From contig NZ_PYCN01000002.1 of assembly GCF_003062295.1 (NCBI RefSeq), forward strand, positions 124,001 to 188,000: a stretch of DNA of 64,000 nucleotides, in the 5' to 3' direction. Positions 1 to 9,087 of this stretch are shown in pieces (positions within the stretch are counted from its first letter, which is position 1; each line of letters starts with the position of its first letter). Position numbers and translations under genes: made by a program. Source of the stretch: Bradyrhizobium algeriense (lineage in GTDB: Bacteria > Pseudomonadota > Alphaproteobacteria > Rhizobiales > Xanthobacteraceae). The notes beneath the pieces are model-generated. The model was not told where the DNA came from. It did not search any database and worked only from the letters and a program-made list of their open reading frames with translations.

Positions 1-2
1 TC

Positions 3-197
3 GGCGGCGCTGTTCTCACCGAGACCGTGTTCGCATGGCCCGGCATCGGCCGCCTGATGTACGAGGCCCTGCTGCAGCGCGACTACAATCTGCTGCTCGG
101 CGTCTTCGTCGTCTGCTCGGCGATGGTGCTGGCCTTCAACCTGATCACGGACCTCGTCTACCGCTCCGTCGATCCCCGCATCGAGTTCGCCTCATGA
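3..197 (+). CDS. Dipeptide-type ABC transporter permease, DppB/OppB family (3' end only)
   Basis: Only the last 64 codons are in the window; the gene begins upstream. The readable C-terminus contains TETVFAWPGIGRLMYEA followed by a hydrophobic helix and ends near VDPRIEFAS, the usual tail of the DppB/OppB inner-membrane permease. Its TGA overlaps the ATG of the next permease (ATGA), so the two are translationally coupled. With the following permease and ATPase it would form an importer for peptides or similar small solutes; the periplasmic binding protein is presumably upstream, outside the window. Confidence 0.93.
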   Translation, partial: GGAVLTETVFAWPGIGRLMYEALLQRDYNLLLGVFVVCSAMVLAFNLITDLVYRSVDPRIEFAS

Positions 198-1033
198 GAC
201 AGGTCTGGCGAATGCTGTTGCGCAATCCCGGCGGCATGATCGGCGTCGCGATCCTGACGATTGCGATCGCGGTTGCGCTGTTTGGTCCGCTGCTGTTTCC
301 GACCTCGCCCTGGCGCATGGTGCAGCGGCCGTTCCTGCCGCCGTTCACGATGGCCAACCTGCCGCTCGGCACCGATGCGCTCGGCCGCGACGTGATGGCG
401 GGCATCATCTACGGCGCGCGGGTTTCTCTGTTGGTCGGCCTGATCTCGACGCTGGCCTCGCTGGCGGTCGGCATCCCGCTCGGCGCCGCGGCCGGATATT
501 TCGGCGGCAAGATCGACGATGCGCTGATGCGGTTCACTGAATTCTTCCAGACCGTCCCGAGTTTTGCGTTGGCGATCGTGCTCGTCGCCATCATGCAGCC
601 CTCCATCGGTTCGATCGTGGCCGCCATTGCGATCGTGAGCTGGCCGCCGGTGGCGCGGCTGGTGCGCGGCGAAGTGCTGTCGCTGCGTACGCGCGAATAT
701 GTCCAGGCGGCCGTCGTGACCGGCCAGACCAACTGGTGGATCATCTGGCGCGAGATCCTGCCCAATGCGCTGTCGCCGGTCATCGTGCTGGCCTCGCTGA
801 TGGTCGCAACCGCGATCCTGCTGGAATCCTCGCTCTCCTTCCTGGGTCTCGGCGATCCCAACCTGATGTCGTGGGGCTACATGGTCGGCGCGGGCCGCAC
901 CGTGATCCGACAGGCCTGGTGGATCACGGTATTCCCCGGCATCGCCATCCTTGTTTCGGTGCTGGCGCTGAACCTGATCGGTGAAGGCCTCAACGACGCG
1001 CTCAACCCCCGCCTCGCCAAGGGGGGACGCTGA
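194..1033 (+). CDS. Dipeptide-type ABC transporter permease, DppC/OppC family
   Basis: 279-residue integral membrane permease. An N-terminal helix at residues 15-35 is followed by the family motif LGTDALGRDV near residue 57, several further helices, and the cytoplasmic EAA-type loop (REYVQAAVVTG to LPNALSPVIV, about 160-200) that docks on the ATPase. The end NDALNPRLA is typical of DppC. I start at 194 rather than at the earlier in-frame start at 35 because the upstream permease occupies that stretch and its stop overlaps this ATG. The ATPase gene follows after two bases. The substrate cannot be told from the permease; the downstream enzymes suggest an amino compound. Confidence 0.95.
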   Translation: MRQVWRMLLRNPGGMIGVAILTIAIAVALFGPLLFPTSPWRMVQRPFLPPFTMANLPLGTDALGRDVMAGIIYGARVSLLVGLISTLASLAVGIPLGAAAGYFGGKIDDALMRFTEFFQTVPSFALAIVLVAIMQPSIGSIVAAIAIVSWPPVARLVRGEVLSLRTREYVQAAVVTGQTNWWIIWREILPNALSPVIVLASLMVATAILLESSLSFLGLGDPNLMSWGYMVGAGRTVIRQAWWITVFPGIAILVSVLALNLIGEGLNDALNPRLAKGGR

Positions 1034-1035
1034 AC

Positions 1036-2643
1036 ATGACCGTCGTCATCAGGAACCTGAAGCTGGCACTGCCCCCGGGTGGCGACCGCGCGCATGCGGT
1101 GGACGATGTTTCGTTCGATCTGGCCGCCGGCAAGATCCTCTGCGTGGTCGGCGAATCCGGCTCCGGCAAGTCGATGTGCGCCCACGCACTGATGGGCCTG
1201 CTGCCGGAAACGGTGAAGTCAGAGTCCGGCGAGATTCTCTTCGACGGGAAGAACCTGCTGACGCTCAGCCCGACGGAATGGTTCGCGCTGCGCGGCCGTC
1301 GCATCGCCATGGTGTTCCAGGAGCCGATGACGGCGCTTAATCCGCTGATGCGGATCGGCGACCAGATCGCCGAAATGTTCGAGGCACATGATCTTTTGAC
1401 GTCGAAGGAGCGTCGTCAAAGGGCCCTCGCCTTGATCGGCGAAGTCGGCCTGCCCGACCCCGAGCGGATCGTTCGCGCCTATCCCCATCAATTATCCGGC
1501 GGCCAGCGCCAGCGCGCCATGATCGCCATGGCGCTGGCGCTCGAACCCGCCGTGCTGGTGGCCGACGAACCGACGACGGCGCTCGATGTCACGACGCAGG
1601 CGCAGATCCTCAAGCTGATCCGCGACCTGCAGCGCCGCCGCAACATGGCCGTCATGTTCATCACCCATGATTTCGGCGTCGTCGCCGAGATCGCCGATCG
1701 CGTGGTTGTGCTTCAGCACGGCAAGGTGGTCGAACAGGGTACCGCCGACGACGTGCTGTTACGCGCCCAGCATCCCTATACCCGCGCCTTGCTTGCCGCC
1801 GTCCCCACCCTGCAGCCGCCGCAGCGGACGCCGCTGCTCGACCGCAGCAAGGCGGTGGAAGTGATCGGCCTCGGCAAGACCTACATCAGCGGCGGCGGAT
1901 GGTTTCGCGCCGAACGGCGCGTGCAGGCGGCCAGGGAAGTCAGCTTCGACATCTTTCGCGGCGAGACGCTCGGTCTGGTCGGCGAATCCGGTTCGGGGAA
2001 ATCGTCTGTCGCACGCCTCGTCATGCGGCTGATCGAGCCTGACGCCGGCACCGTCCGTATCGGCGACGTCGATCTCACCCGGATCAGGGGAAAGGCGCTG
2101 CGCGAACAGCGCCGCCGCATTCAGATGGTGTTCCAGGACCCGTTCGCCTCGCTCAATCCGCGCCGGAAGGTCGGCAACATCATCACGGATGGCCCGATTG
2201 CGCATGGCGTCGATCCGGCGGCGGCGCGAAAGCGGGCCGGCGAGCTGCTTAGCCTCGTCGGCCTCAATGCCGGCGCGATGGAACGCTTTCCGCATGAATT
2301 CTCCGGCGGACAGCGGCAGCGCATCGGGATAGCCCGCGCGCTGGCGCTCGACCCGGAAATCCTGGTCGCCGACGAAGCGGTCTCCGCGCTCGACGTGTCG
2401 GTGCAGGCACAGGTGCTGGATCTCCTGGAGGATTTGAAGGCCCGGCTCGGCCTGTCTATGCTGTTCATCACCCACGATTTGCGCGTGGCCGCACAGATTT
2501 GCGACCGCATCGCCGTGATGCAGCACGGCGCGATCGTTGAACTCAAATCGGCGGCCCTGCTGTTCGCCGCTCCCGAGCACGCCTACACCCGCGAATTGCT
2601 CTCGGCGGTGCCTGGTCAGACGTCATCGTCCAAGGCGGCATAA
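1036..2643 (+). CDS. Dipeptide-type ABC transporter ATP-binding protein with two fused nucleotide-binding domains (DppD-DppF fusion)
   Basis: 535 residues with two complete ABC domains in tandem. The first has Walker A GESGSGKS at 39-46 and signature LSGGQRQRA near 155; the second has Walker A GESGSGKS at about 316-323 and signature [10 protein letters not shown] near 423. Each has a Walker B ending in ADE. This is the common rhizobial arrangement in which DppD and DppF are one polypeptide. It follows the permease after two bases and energises import. The oligopeptide-transporter C-terminal motif (HPYTRALL / HAYTRELL) follows each half, which supports the Dpp/Opp family. The solute is unknown. 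Confidence 0.95.
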   Translation: MTVVIRNLKLALPPGGDRAHAVDDVSFDLAAGKILCVVGESGSGKSMCAHALMGLLPETVKSESGEILFDGKNLLTLSPTEWFALRGRRIAMVFQEPMTALNPLMRIGDQIAEMFEAHDLLTSKERRQRALALIGEVGLPDPERIVRAYPHQLSGGQRQRAMIAMALALEPAVLVADEPTTALDVTTQAQILKLIRDLQRRRNMAVMFITHDFGVVAEIADRVVVLQHGKVVEQGTADDVLLRAQHPYTRALLAAVPTLQPPQRTPLLDRSKAVEVIGLGKTYISGGGWFRAERRVQAAREVSFDIFRGETLGLVGESGSGKSSVARLVMRLIEPDAGTVRIGDVDLTRIRGKALREQRRRIQMVFQDPFASLNPRRKVGNIITDGPIAHGVDPAAARKRAGELLSLVGLNAGAMERFPHEFSGGQRQRIGIARALALDPEILVADEAVSALDVSVQAQVLDLLEDLKARLGLSMLFITHDLRVAAQICDRIAVMQHGAIVELKSAALLFAAPEHAYTRELLSAVPGQTSSSKAA

Positions 2644-2657
2644 CGGGACCACGAACG

Positions 2658-3593
2658 ATGCGCTGCGTCCTGGTTAGCAAGAGCCTCGATCTTCGCGGCT
2701 ATCTCGGCCCGCAATTCATGCGCGCCGCCGACCGCATCGAAATCATCAGCCATCCGCACGAGGGGCCGGCAACGGACGTCCGGCTGGCGGTGGCCTGGCA
2801 CCCGCCGGATGACGCATTTGAGCACTATCCCAATCTGCAGGCGGTCTGCTCGATCGGCGCCGGTGTCGACAACATTTTGGCGTGCCCCAGCCTGCGCCCC
2901 GATGTCGACGTGATCCGTGTCGTCGACCCCGCGCAGGCGCAGATGATGTCGGGCTTCGTTGCCTGGCACGTCATCGGGCATCAGCGGCGCTTTGCGACCT
3001 ATCAGGCCCAGCAGCGCGAGGAACGCTGGCAGCGTCTCGCCCTGCGCCGGGCGCAGGATGTGCCGGTCGGGATTCTCGGCTTTGGCGAGATTGGCCGCAA
3101 GGTCGCCGCCGATCTGGCGTTACTTGGTTTCCCGGTGATGACGTGGAGCCGGACCGCAAAGCCGACGCCGCAAGGCATCACCGGCTTCGACGGCGCCGCA
3201 GGTCTTGATGCCATGCTCGGCCAGACCGAGGTTCTCGTGAACCTGCTGCCGCTGACGCCGGAGACAAAGGGCATCCTCAATCGGGGGACATTTGCCCGAA
3301 TGTATCGCGGCGGCTACCTGATCCAGGTCGGCCGCGGCGAGCATCTGGTCGAAGCCGATCTGGTCGCTGCGCTGGAGAGCGGCCAGCTTGCCGGCGCCGC
3401 GCTCGATGTGTTCTCGACAGAGCCGCTGGCCCCGCGGCATCCGTTCTGGCGACATCCCAACATCGTCGTCACGCCGCATGATGCCTGCGAAGTCAGCATG
3501 GAAGCGATCGGGGCGACGTTTCGCGCAACGGCGGAAGCGATACGCGCCGGCCGGCGACCACCGCACTCCATCGACCGCGAACGCGGCTACTGA
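2658..3593 (+). CDS. D-2-hydroxyacid dehydrogenase, glyoxylate/hydroxypyruvate reductase A-like
   Basis: 311-residue NAD(P)-dependent 2-hydroxyacid dehydrogenase. The Rossmann motif GILGFGEIGRKVA lies near 138-150. The catalytic set is visible as Arg in QVGRGEHL (about 225), Glu in STEPL (about 255) and His in TPHDA (about 273). Length and the missing long N-terminal lobe fit the GhrA subgroup, which reduces glyoxylate or hydroxypyruvate. It lies 14 bases after the ATPase gene and 9 before the kinase, so it is part of the transporter operon and may reduce a 2-oxo acid produced there. Substrate is inferred only from the family. Confidence 0.88.
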   Translation: MRCVLVSKSLDLRGYLGPQFMRAADRIEIISHPHEGPATDVRLAVAWHPPDDAFEHYPNLQAVCSIGAGVDNILACPSLRPDVDVIRVVDPAQAQMMSGFVAWHVIGHQRRFATYQAQQREERWQRLALRRAQDVPVGILGFGEIGRKVAADLALLGFPVMTWSRTAKPTPQGITGFDGAAGLDAMLGQTEVLVNLLPLTPETKGILNRGTFARMYRGGYLIQVGRGEHLVEADLVAALESGQLAGAALDVFSTEPLAPRHPFWRHPNIVVTPHDACEVSMEAIGATFRATAEAIRAGRRPPHSIDRERGY

Positions 3594-3602
3594 GCGACAG
3601 CC

Positions 3603-4679
3603 ATGGATATTTTCGTACCGGACCCGTCGCCTGCGACTGTTGCCGCTCACCCGATCGATACCCTCCGCGCCGCATCCGCCGTCCCGGAAGCGCTGGCCCA
3701 AAGGCTGGCGGCCGAGCACTACGGCCTGATCGCCGCCGTGCACCGGCTCGACAGTGAGCGCGACCAGAACTTTCGGCTGCGCTCGCTGAGCGGCCGCGAG
3801 TATGTCCTGAAGATTGCGAACCCTGCGGAAGACCGCGCGGTGACCAACCTGCAGACGGAGGCGCTGCTCCACCTCGCTGCCGCCGACCCCGGCCTCCCGG
3901 TCCCGTGCATCTTTCCGGCGCGGAACGGCATGACGGAGCTTGATATTGCCTTCGAAGACGGCTCGAGCCGGGTCGTGCGCCTGTTGTCGTATCTGGCGGG
4001 AACCCCGATGCATGCGGCCGCGGGGTCGACGGTGCTGCGGCGCGATCTCGGTCGCTGCGCCGCAAGGCTCGCACGGGGTCTTTCCGATTTCAGCCACAGC
4101 GCCGCCAATCACAAACTGCTCTGGGACCTTCAGCATGCCGCCGAACTCCGTCCGCTGATCGACGCCGTCCCGGGCGAGCGACGCGGCCTGATCGAGGACG
4201 TTCTCGCCGGCTTCGAGACCTGCGCGCTGCCGATGCTTCCGCAATTGCCGAACCAGCCCGTCCATAACGACCTCAACCCGCACAACGTCGTCGTCGACCC
4301 CGAAACCCATGCCGTCGTTGCCGGGATCATCGATTTCGGCGACCTCACCTGCACGGCGCGGGTCAACGACCTTGCGATCACGGCGGCATATCAGGTTGCC
4401 GATGACGACGATCCCCTTGCACCGGCTTGCGAGATGATCGCGGCCTACCATGCCGTGCTGCCGCTCGAACCGGCCGAGTTCAGCGTGCTGTTCGACCTGA
4501 TCGCCACGCGCATGGCCATGACGATCGTGATCAGCAGTTGGCGAGCCGCCCGTTATCCTGCTAACCGGAACTACATTCTGCGCAACAATGCCGCGGCCTG
4601 GGCGCGGCTGCGGCGCGTGGCGACACTGTCGCGAGACCAGGCCACACTTCAGATCCAACGCGCATGCCATGTGGGGTAG
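3603..4679 (+). CDS. Aminoglycoside phosphotransferase-fold small-molecule kinase (hydroxylysine-kinase-like)
   Basis: 358 residues with the protein-kinase-like APH fold. An N-terminal lobe includes FRLRSLSGREYVLKIANP with the ATP-binding Lys. The catalytic loop is VHNDLNPHNVVVD near 220-232 (HxDxxxxN) and the metal-binding motif is IIDFGDLT near 242-249. Proteins of this group next to a class III aminotransferase-fold partner include hydroxylysine kinase and choline/ethanolamine-type kinases. The partner begins five bases downstream, so I infer that this enzyme phosphorylates a hydroxyl of an amino alcohol or hydroxy-amino acid, which the partner then eliminates. Substrate specificity cannot be read from sequence. 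Confidence 0.85.
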   Translation: MDIFVPDPSPATVAAHPIDTLRAASAVPEALAQRLAAEHYGLIAAVHRLDSERDQNFRLRSLSGREYVLKIANPAEDRAVTNLQTEALLHLAAADPGLPVPCIFPARNGMTELDIAFEDGSSRVVRLLSYLAGTPMHAAAGSTVLRRDLGRCAARLARGLSDFSHSAANHKLLWDLQHAAELRPLIDAVPGERRGLIEDVLAGFETCALPMLPQLPNQPVHNDLNPHNVVVDPETHAVVAGIIDFGDLTCTARVNDLAITAAYQVADDDDPLAPACEMIAAYHAVLPLEPAEFSVLFDLIATRMAMTIVISSWRAARYPANRNYILRNNAAAWARLRRVATLSRDQATLQIQRACHVG

Positions 4680-4683
4680 AGAG

Positions 4684-5988
4684 ATGTCCGCCGCCGATGA
4701 GGCCGTTTCGGCACAAGACCTGATCGCGCGGCGAAACCGGCTGCTCGGTCCGGCTTACCGGCTGTTCTACGACCAGCCGGTGCAGTTCGTCCGCGGCGAA
4801 GGCGTCTGGCTCCATGACGCTGCCGGACATCGCTATCTGGACGCCTACAACAACGTCGCATCCGTCGGGCACTGTCACCCGCATGTCGTGCAGGCGATCG
4901 CACGGCAGGCTGCTCTGCTCAACACCCATACGCGCTACCTGCATGAGACCGTGCTCGACTTCGCGGAAAAACTGCTCAGCACCTTTCCGGCCGAGATCGG
5001 TCACGTCATGTTCACCTGCACCGGCAGCGAGGCCAACGACCTCGCCTTGCGCGTCGCACGAACCTGCACCGGCGGCACCGGCTTCATCGTCACCGCAAAC
5101 GCCTATCACGGCGTCACCAGCGCGCTGGCTGAGCTATCTCCCTCGCTCGGACTTCCGCTTCCGGAAGGAAGCCACGTGCGCCTCGTGCCGGCGCCCTCCT
5201 CGGCCGCCGATGCCGGTGATGTCTTTGCGCATCACGTTCGAGCGGCATTGGACGACATGAAGAAGAGCGGCATCCGTCCGGCCGCGCTTCTGGTCGATAC
5301 CATTTTTTCCAGTGACGGCGTGTTCGCCGACCCGCCCGGCTTTCTGCGACCGGCGGTCGAAGCCGTGCGGAAGGAAGGCGCACTGTTCATCGCCGACGAG
5401 GTGCAGCCCGGCTTCGGCCGCTGCGGCGGGCAGATGTGGGGCTTTGCCCGCCACGGCCTCGTCCCCGATCTCGTCACCATGGGCAAGCCCATGGGCAACG
5501 GCCATCCGGTTGCCGGGATGGCAGCACGCCCTGAGCTGCTGGCAGAGTTTGGCCGGCGGTCGCGCTACTTCAACACCTTCGGTGGCAACCCGGTGTCCGC
5601 CGCCGCCGGCATTGCGGTGCTCGACGTGATCGAATCCGAAGGGTTGATGCAGAACGCGCAACGCACCGGTGCGTATCTGATCGAATCGCTGGGCCAGCTA
5701 CAGGCGAGACACGACCTGATCACCGAAATCCGGGGCGCGGGGCTGTTCGTGGGCGTTGAACTGCGGCGCGGCGGCGCTACCAGAGCGCCCGCCACAACTG
5801 AAGCCACCCGCGTCGTGAACCTGCTGCGTGAACTACGCGTGCTGGTCAGTTCGGCCGGACCGCACGGCAACGTGCTCAAGATCCGGCCACCACTGGTGTT
5901 CGGTACGGATCATGCCGACCTGCTCGTCGACAGCCTCGATCAGGCGTTGGTCAGACTGAGGCGGACGTCAGCGGAGCAAATGACGTAA
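4684..5988 (+). CDS. Class III aminotransferase-fold PLP enzyme, AGXT2L-type phospho-lyase candidate
   Basis: 434 residues, fold-type I PLP enzyme. The N-terminal stretch YLDAYNNVASVGHCHPHVV and RYLHE resembles the AGXT2L group (ethanolamine-phosphate and phosphohydroxylysine phospho-lyases) more than ordinary omega-transaminases. The PLP-phosphate loop CTGSEAND lies near 117, the Asp of DEVQPGFGR near 238, and the Schiff-base Lys in VTMGKPMGNG near 267. The ATG at 4684 is preferred over an upstream in-frame start because the longer frame would overlap the kinase gene and a GGGGTAGAG ribosome site sits just before it. A simple transaminase remains possible. Confidence 0.85.
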   Translation: MSAADEAVSAQDLIARRNRLLGPAYRLFYDQPVQFVRGEGVWLHDAAGHRYLDAYNNVASVGHCHPHVVQAIARQAALLNTHTRYLHETVLDFAEKLLSTFPAEIGHVMFTCTGSEANDLALRVARTCTGGTGFIVTANAYHGVTSALAELSPSLGLPLPEGSHVRLVPAPSSAADAGDVFAHHVRAALDDMKKSGIRPAALLVDTIFSSDGVFADPPGFLRPAVEAVRKEGALFIADEVQPGFGRCGGQMWGFARHGLVPDLVTMGKPMGNGHPVAGMAARPELLAEFGRRSRYFNTFGGNPVSAAAGIAVLDVIESEGLMQNAQRTGAYLIESLGQLQARHDLITEIRGAGLFVGVELRRGGATRAPATTEATRVVNLLRELRVLVSSAGPHGNVLKIRPPLVFGTDHADLLVDSLDQALVRLRRTSAEQMT

Positions 5989-6005
5989 GGGTGCGGATCG
6001 CGTGG

Positions 6006-7631
6006 CTAGTAGAATGATCTCAGCCCCGCTGCCCCCTTCAGGAACGCCGGCAAATGCGGAATTGAGTCGAGCGTATCGAAATAGCGCGCGTCTCCGACGA
6101 TCGTGAGGGCGTCAAGTTCGAGCGACTTGATCGGCGGCAGCGCGGCTAAAGGCGCGATCACGTCGTTTTCTGGCTCAATGTCAAGTTCGAGTTCAATCGT
6201 ATCTTGCACAGCGCCTAACGGAGGGGCCAGGCTGCGAGACACTGCCCGCTCCAAATCAGACATCTCGTCACGAAGAGCCTCAGTTGCCTTTGCCAGGGTG
6301 ACGCCATTCAATGGCGAGGTCGGGTGATTGAGATTTAGTCTCTTCGCCCGCCCGTCGACCCGTAGCGGTTCCGTTTCGGCCTGTGCCAGCCCGGCCGTCC
6401 CGACCAAGGCCTCGTCGCCGTACCGGACATGGCCAGCGATCACAACGAGGCGAATGTCCCTCTCGGTGGCAGCAACGAGATTGTCGTAAGGGTCGGGCTT
6501 GTCGGCGTCGAGAACGAGAAGATCGGCATATTTGCCGTCCTCGATACTGCCGAGCTTGTCGCCCCAGCCCGCCGAGCGGGCGGCGACGATGGTTACGGCC
6601 TCCGCGAGTTTCCGCGCACTGACGTTGCCATTCGGCGTGTTGCGGCCGACCAGCGTTGCAACTTTCATCTCCAACAACAGGTTGCGGCTGCCCGAAGGCG
6701 TCCAGTCGCTTCCGAGCGAGAACGGCGCTCCCGATTGCAGCAGACTCTTTACTTCAAGCGTCTTTCCGTACAGCAGAAGATTGCTGAGCGGCGACCAGAC
6801 GACCCGGGTGTTCGCCTCCGCCAGCCTGGCAAAATCAGGAGGCTCCAGGCCAGCACAATGGATGGTGACCAGATTGTTGGCGAAGAGCTGCTCGCGCTTC
6901 AACAGTTCGAATTGCGCGCGAGCGACCAAATCCCTTCCTTCCGCAAGGTGGAAGAAGAACGGTTTTCCGGACTGGACCGTTCGGCGGAACTTGTCGATTT
7001 CAGCAGGCTCGTCTTCAAGGTCGGTGATCTTGTGCTTGGCCGACGGCAACTCGCGATCGGCCGGAACCTCGAAATTGCGCACGATGCCCTGAAAATACGG
7101 CACGCCGCCAAAGGTGCTATGCATTCCCTGGCCCGACGTAACGCCACCGACAAGAAGCTTGGTCTCGACGTATCGCACGATCGACTTAATCAGGTCGGGC
7201 CGCCGCCGAGTCAATGTCCCCATCGGCGTGTTAACGAAGCGCCGGTAGTCGGGAAGCTTCAGCCAGTCGTTGCGGTTGCCGAATGCCCTCGGCGGAATCC
7301 AGAGCGGCAGGATGTTGTAGGCGAGATGATTGTGGAGGTCGAGCAAGCCGGGATAGATCACCCCGCCGGTTTCGATGCGCGGCGCGCCCTCGAAGCCTGC
7401 CGGCGACGGATCACCCCGCTTGCGCACGGCGACAATCAGGCCCTTGTTTAGATAGAGCACACCATCGTCGATTGCTTCGCCGTGCATGGGCACGATCTTG
7501 CCGAACATGACCATCGCAGACGCAGAAGGAGCTGCAGCATCGAACGGAACAATGTCGGAACGTGCGGCGGGGTCCGGTCCTGCGGCAACGCTGGCCGCTT
7601 CTCCTGTCGTCTTTCCCGTGAAGTCGGTCAT
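6006..7631 (-). CDS. Amidohydrolase-superfamily metal-dependent hydrolase
   Basis: 541 residues. The metal-binding HxH is in LLDLHNHLAYN (about 100-102); later ligands are FHLAEG, TIHCAG and the Asp of LGSDWTPSG, and a final beta-sandwich segment reads YADLLVLDADKPDPYDN. These place it in the chlorohydrolase/imidazolonepropionase-like branch, which hydrolyses C-N bonds in cyclic or substituted compounds. The ATG at 7631 is chosen over a start 54 bases upstream because GGAGG lies eight bases before it. It faces the aminotransferase gene tail to tail with only 17 bases between. Substrate unknown; the roughly 140-residue C-terminal extension beyond the hydrolase core is unexplained. Confidence 0.85.
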   Translation of the reverse strand: MTDFTGKTTGEAASVAAGPDPAARSDIVPFDAAAPSASAMVMFGKIVPMHGEAIDDGVLYLNKGLIVAVRKRGDPSPAGFEGAPRIETGGVIYPGLLDLHNHLAYNILPLWIPPRAFGNRNDWLKLPDYRRFVNTPMGTLTRRRPDLIKSIVRYVETKLLVGGVTSGQGMHSTFGGVPYFQGIVRNFEVPADRELPSAKHKITDLEDEPAEIDKFRRTVQSGKPFFFHLAEGRDLVARAQFELLKREQLFANNLVTIHCAGLEPPDFARLAEANTRVVWSPLSNLLLYGKTLEVKSLLQSGAPFSLGSDWTPSGSRNLLLEMKVATLVGRNTPNGNVSARKLAEAVTIVAARSAGWGDKLGSIEDGKYADLLVLDADKPDPYDNLVAATERDIRLVVIAGHVRYGDEALVGTAGLAQAETEPLRVDGRAKRLNLNHPTSPLNGVTLAKATEALRDEMSDLERAVSRSLAPPLGAVQDTIELELDIEPENDVIAPLAALPPIKSLELDALTIVGDARYFDTLDSIPHLPAFLKGAAGLRSFY

Positions 7632-7678
7632 GTTCAAACCTCCACCGCCCTGGTGCGGAATGGCACCGCGAGCATCAA

Positions 7679-8536
7679 TCACCACCGGATCGGCGCAGCT
7701 CCCATATTGGCAAGACGCGCGTTGACCTCGTGAAATGGATTCGGGCCGCTCAGGAAATCGTTCGATGCGGGATGCGAAAGCCGCACCTCGTCCACGCGCG
7801 TGCGCCAGACGCCCGTCTGCTCGGCGATCTCCCGAATTCGCACCTTGTCGGCAACGCGCTGCGCCGGCGTGCCGAGCAGCAAGAATACGACGTGCCCGGT
7901 CGTGCGCTGCGCGAGCGTGCTCAACACCTTGCCGATGATCGGCGACCAGAGCGGGATGTGACCGAATAATTGCTCAGGCGCCCCACCGGGCAGGTAGCGG
8001 GTAATGGTCAGGCTCGCATTCAGGAACAACAGCCCTTCCTGTTCATGCAAGCGATCAAACAGTTCTCGCGGCGATCCGAAATAGAGTTCGCCGTTCGCGA
8101 TCGCCGAACGAAGCGTGTGCCAGCCGTTTGCCAAGGTAAACCTCGTGCTGGCGGTCCTCTCATTCGCAATCATCTGCAGCAACCGCTTCAGGCTGGTTGC
8201 AACACCGGCCTGATCCCAGCCGGCCAGGTCTCCCTGCTCGAAAGACCGCCCGGTTGCACGCGAGATCAGCGGATAAGGATCCTGCCCCACTAGGACGCAG
8301 CGAATATCTTCCGGCATCGTGGCGTCGAACGCGCGAAATACATGGGCGTCGGGCCGCGCTCCCGCCAGCGGGGAGACACGCCGCGACGGGTAGATCGGTT
8401 GCTCTACAGTGAACGTGAGATCGGCGCGGATGTCGGCGAAGGCCGGATCAATATCCTGCAACACCGACCGCCACGCCGCTGATAGGTCGGCTCGCCAGTC
8501 GGTCAGGAATTCCGTCATTGCGGCGCGCAGCAGCAT
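7679..8536 (-). CDS. Uracil-DNA glycosylase family protein
   Basis: 285 residues. It carries the UNG water-activating motif as VLVGQDPYP near 83-91, the LLFLNASLTI strand near 168, and a C-terminal SHPASNDF in place of the usual HPSPLSA loop. UNG enzymes remove uracil from DNA at the start of base-excision repair. The residue after GQDPYP differs from the usual His, and the C-terminal minor-groove loop is altered, so this may be a divergent subgroup. The ATG at 8536 is favoured because GGAGAA precedes it; a GTG three bases upstream is possible. It is 47 bases upstream of the amidohydrolase, with no evident functional link. Confidence 0.8.
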   Translation of the reverse strand: MLLRAAMTEFLTDWRADLSAAWRSVLQDIDPAFADIRADLTFTVEQPIYPSRRVSPLAGARPDAHVFRAFDATMPEDIRCVLVGQDPYPLISRATGRSFEQGDLAGWDQAGVATSLKRLLQMIANERTASTRFTLANGWHTLRSAIANGELYFGSPRELFDRLHEQEGLLFLNASLTITRYLPGGAPEQLFGHIPLWSPIIGKVLSTLAQRTTGHVVFLLLGTPAQRVADKVRIREIAEQTGVWRTRVDEVRLSHPASNDFLSGPNPFHEVNARLANMGAAPIRW

Positions 8537-8539
8537 CAC

Positions 8540-9087
8540 CCGTTCTCCGGGACTGCAGGTCTTGGCGCACCGGATCCGGGCACCTCTGCCAGAATGTCGC
8601 AGACGAACATGCGCCCCCTCACTCCCGCACGAGGGCAGATTACGTCATCACGTCACTCAAGGCGAGTAATCTAGTTCACAATCAACCGGGCGCTTAGTTG
8701 ATTTTTCCAAGGGCGCGAGCGCGTTCGCAGAGCAGCCGCGAACCGTCACTTCGCTCAAGAGAATCCAATCTTCAGTTGGTAGACGCCTAGGCGCCCGCGG
8801 CCGGCAGGCTGGCGGCGGCGATGGCGACGATATGGGCCAGCCGGCGTCCGATCCGGGACGGGGCGTTGCGGAGAAATGAACGAACCTGTCGCATCTGACA
8901 TCTTCCATGGGCGCCGGTGGAACAAGGCGCACCACGAAAATGGTCCTAAGCCGCCAACTAGTCGAGATGTCGGGGAAAATAGCAATGCGCGCTTCGTCCT
9001 GAGGCTGATCGGCAGTGGATTTATTGCCCCGGTCGACCTGCCGGCGGCAAAATTCTTCCCCCCGGATTTTGGCTCATAGCCCGGTGG
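8540..9087. other. Intergenic stretch with no supported gene
   Basis: About 550 bases between the uracil-DNA glycosylase and the alpha/beta hydrolase, both on the minus strand. Short open frames exist on both strands, but none shows a recognisable domain, plausible composition or a convincing ribosome site. No terminator-grade hairpin was found by eye. It may contain the promoter of the glycosylase gene. Confidence 0.5.

Noticed and set aside
3120..4670. Long open frame on the minus strand (about 516 codons) opposite the dehydrogenase and kinase genes
   Set aside because: It is antisense to two genes with clear catalytic motifs and its translation is rich in Arg, Gly and His without any domain; a by-product of high GC codon bias.
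8657..8935. Minus-strand frame of 92 codons upstream of the glycosylase
   Set aside because: Pro/Arg/Ser-rich translation, no ribosome site and no recognisable family.
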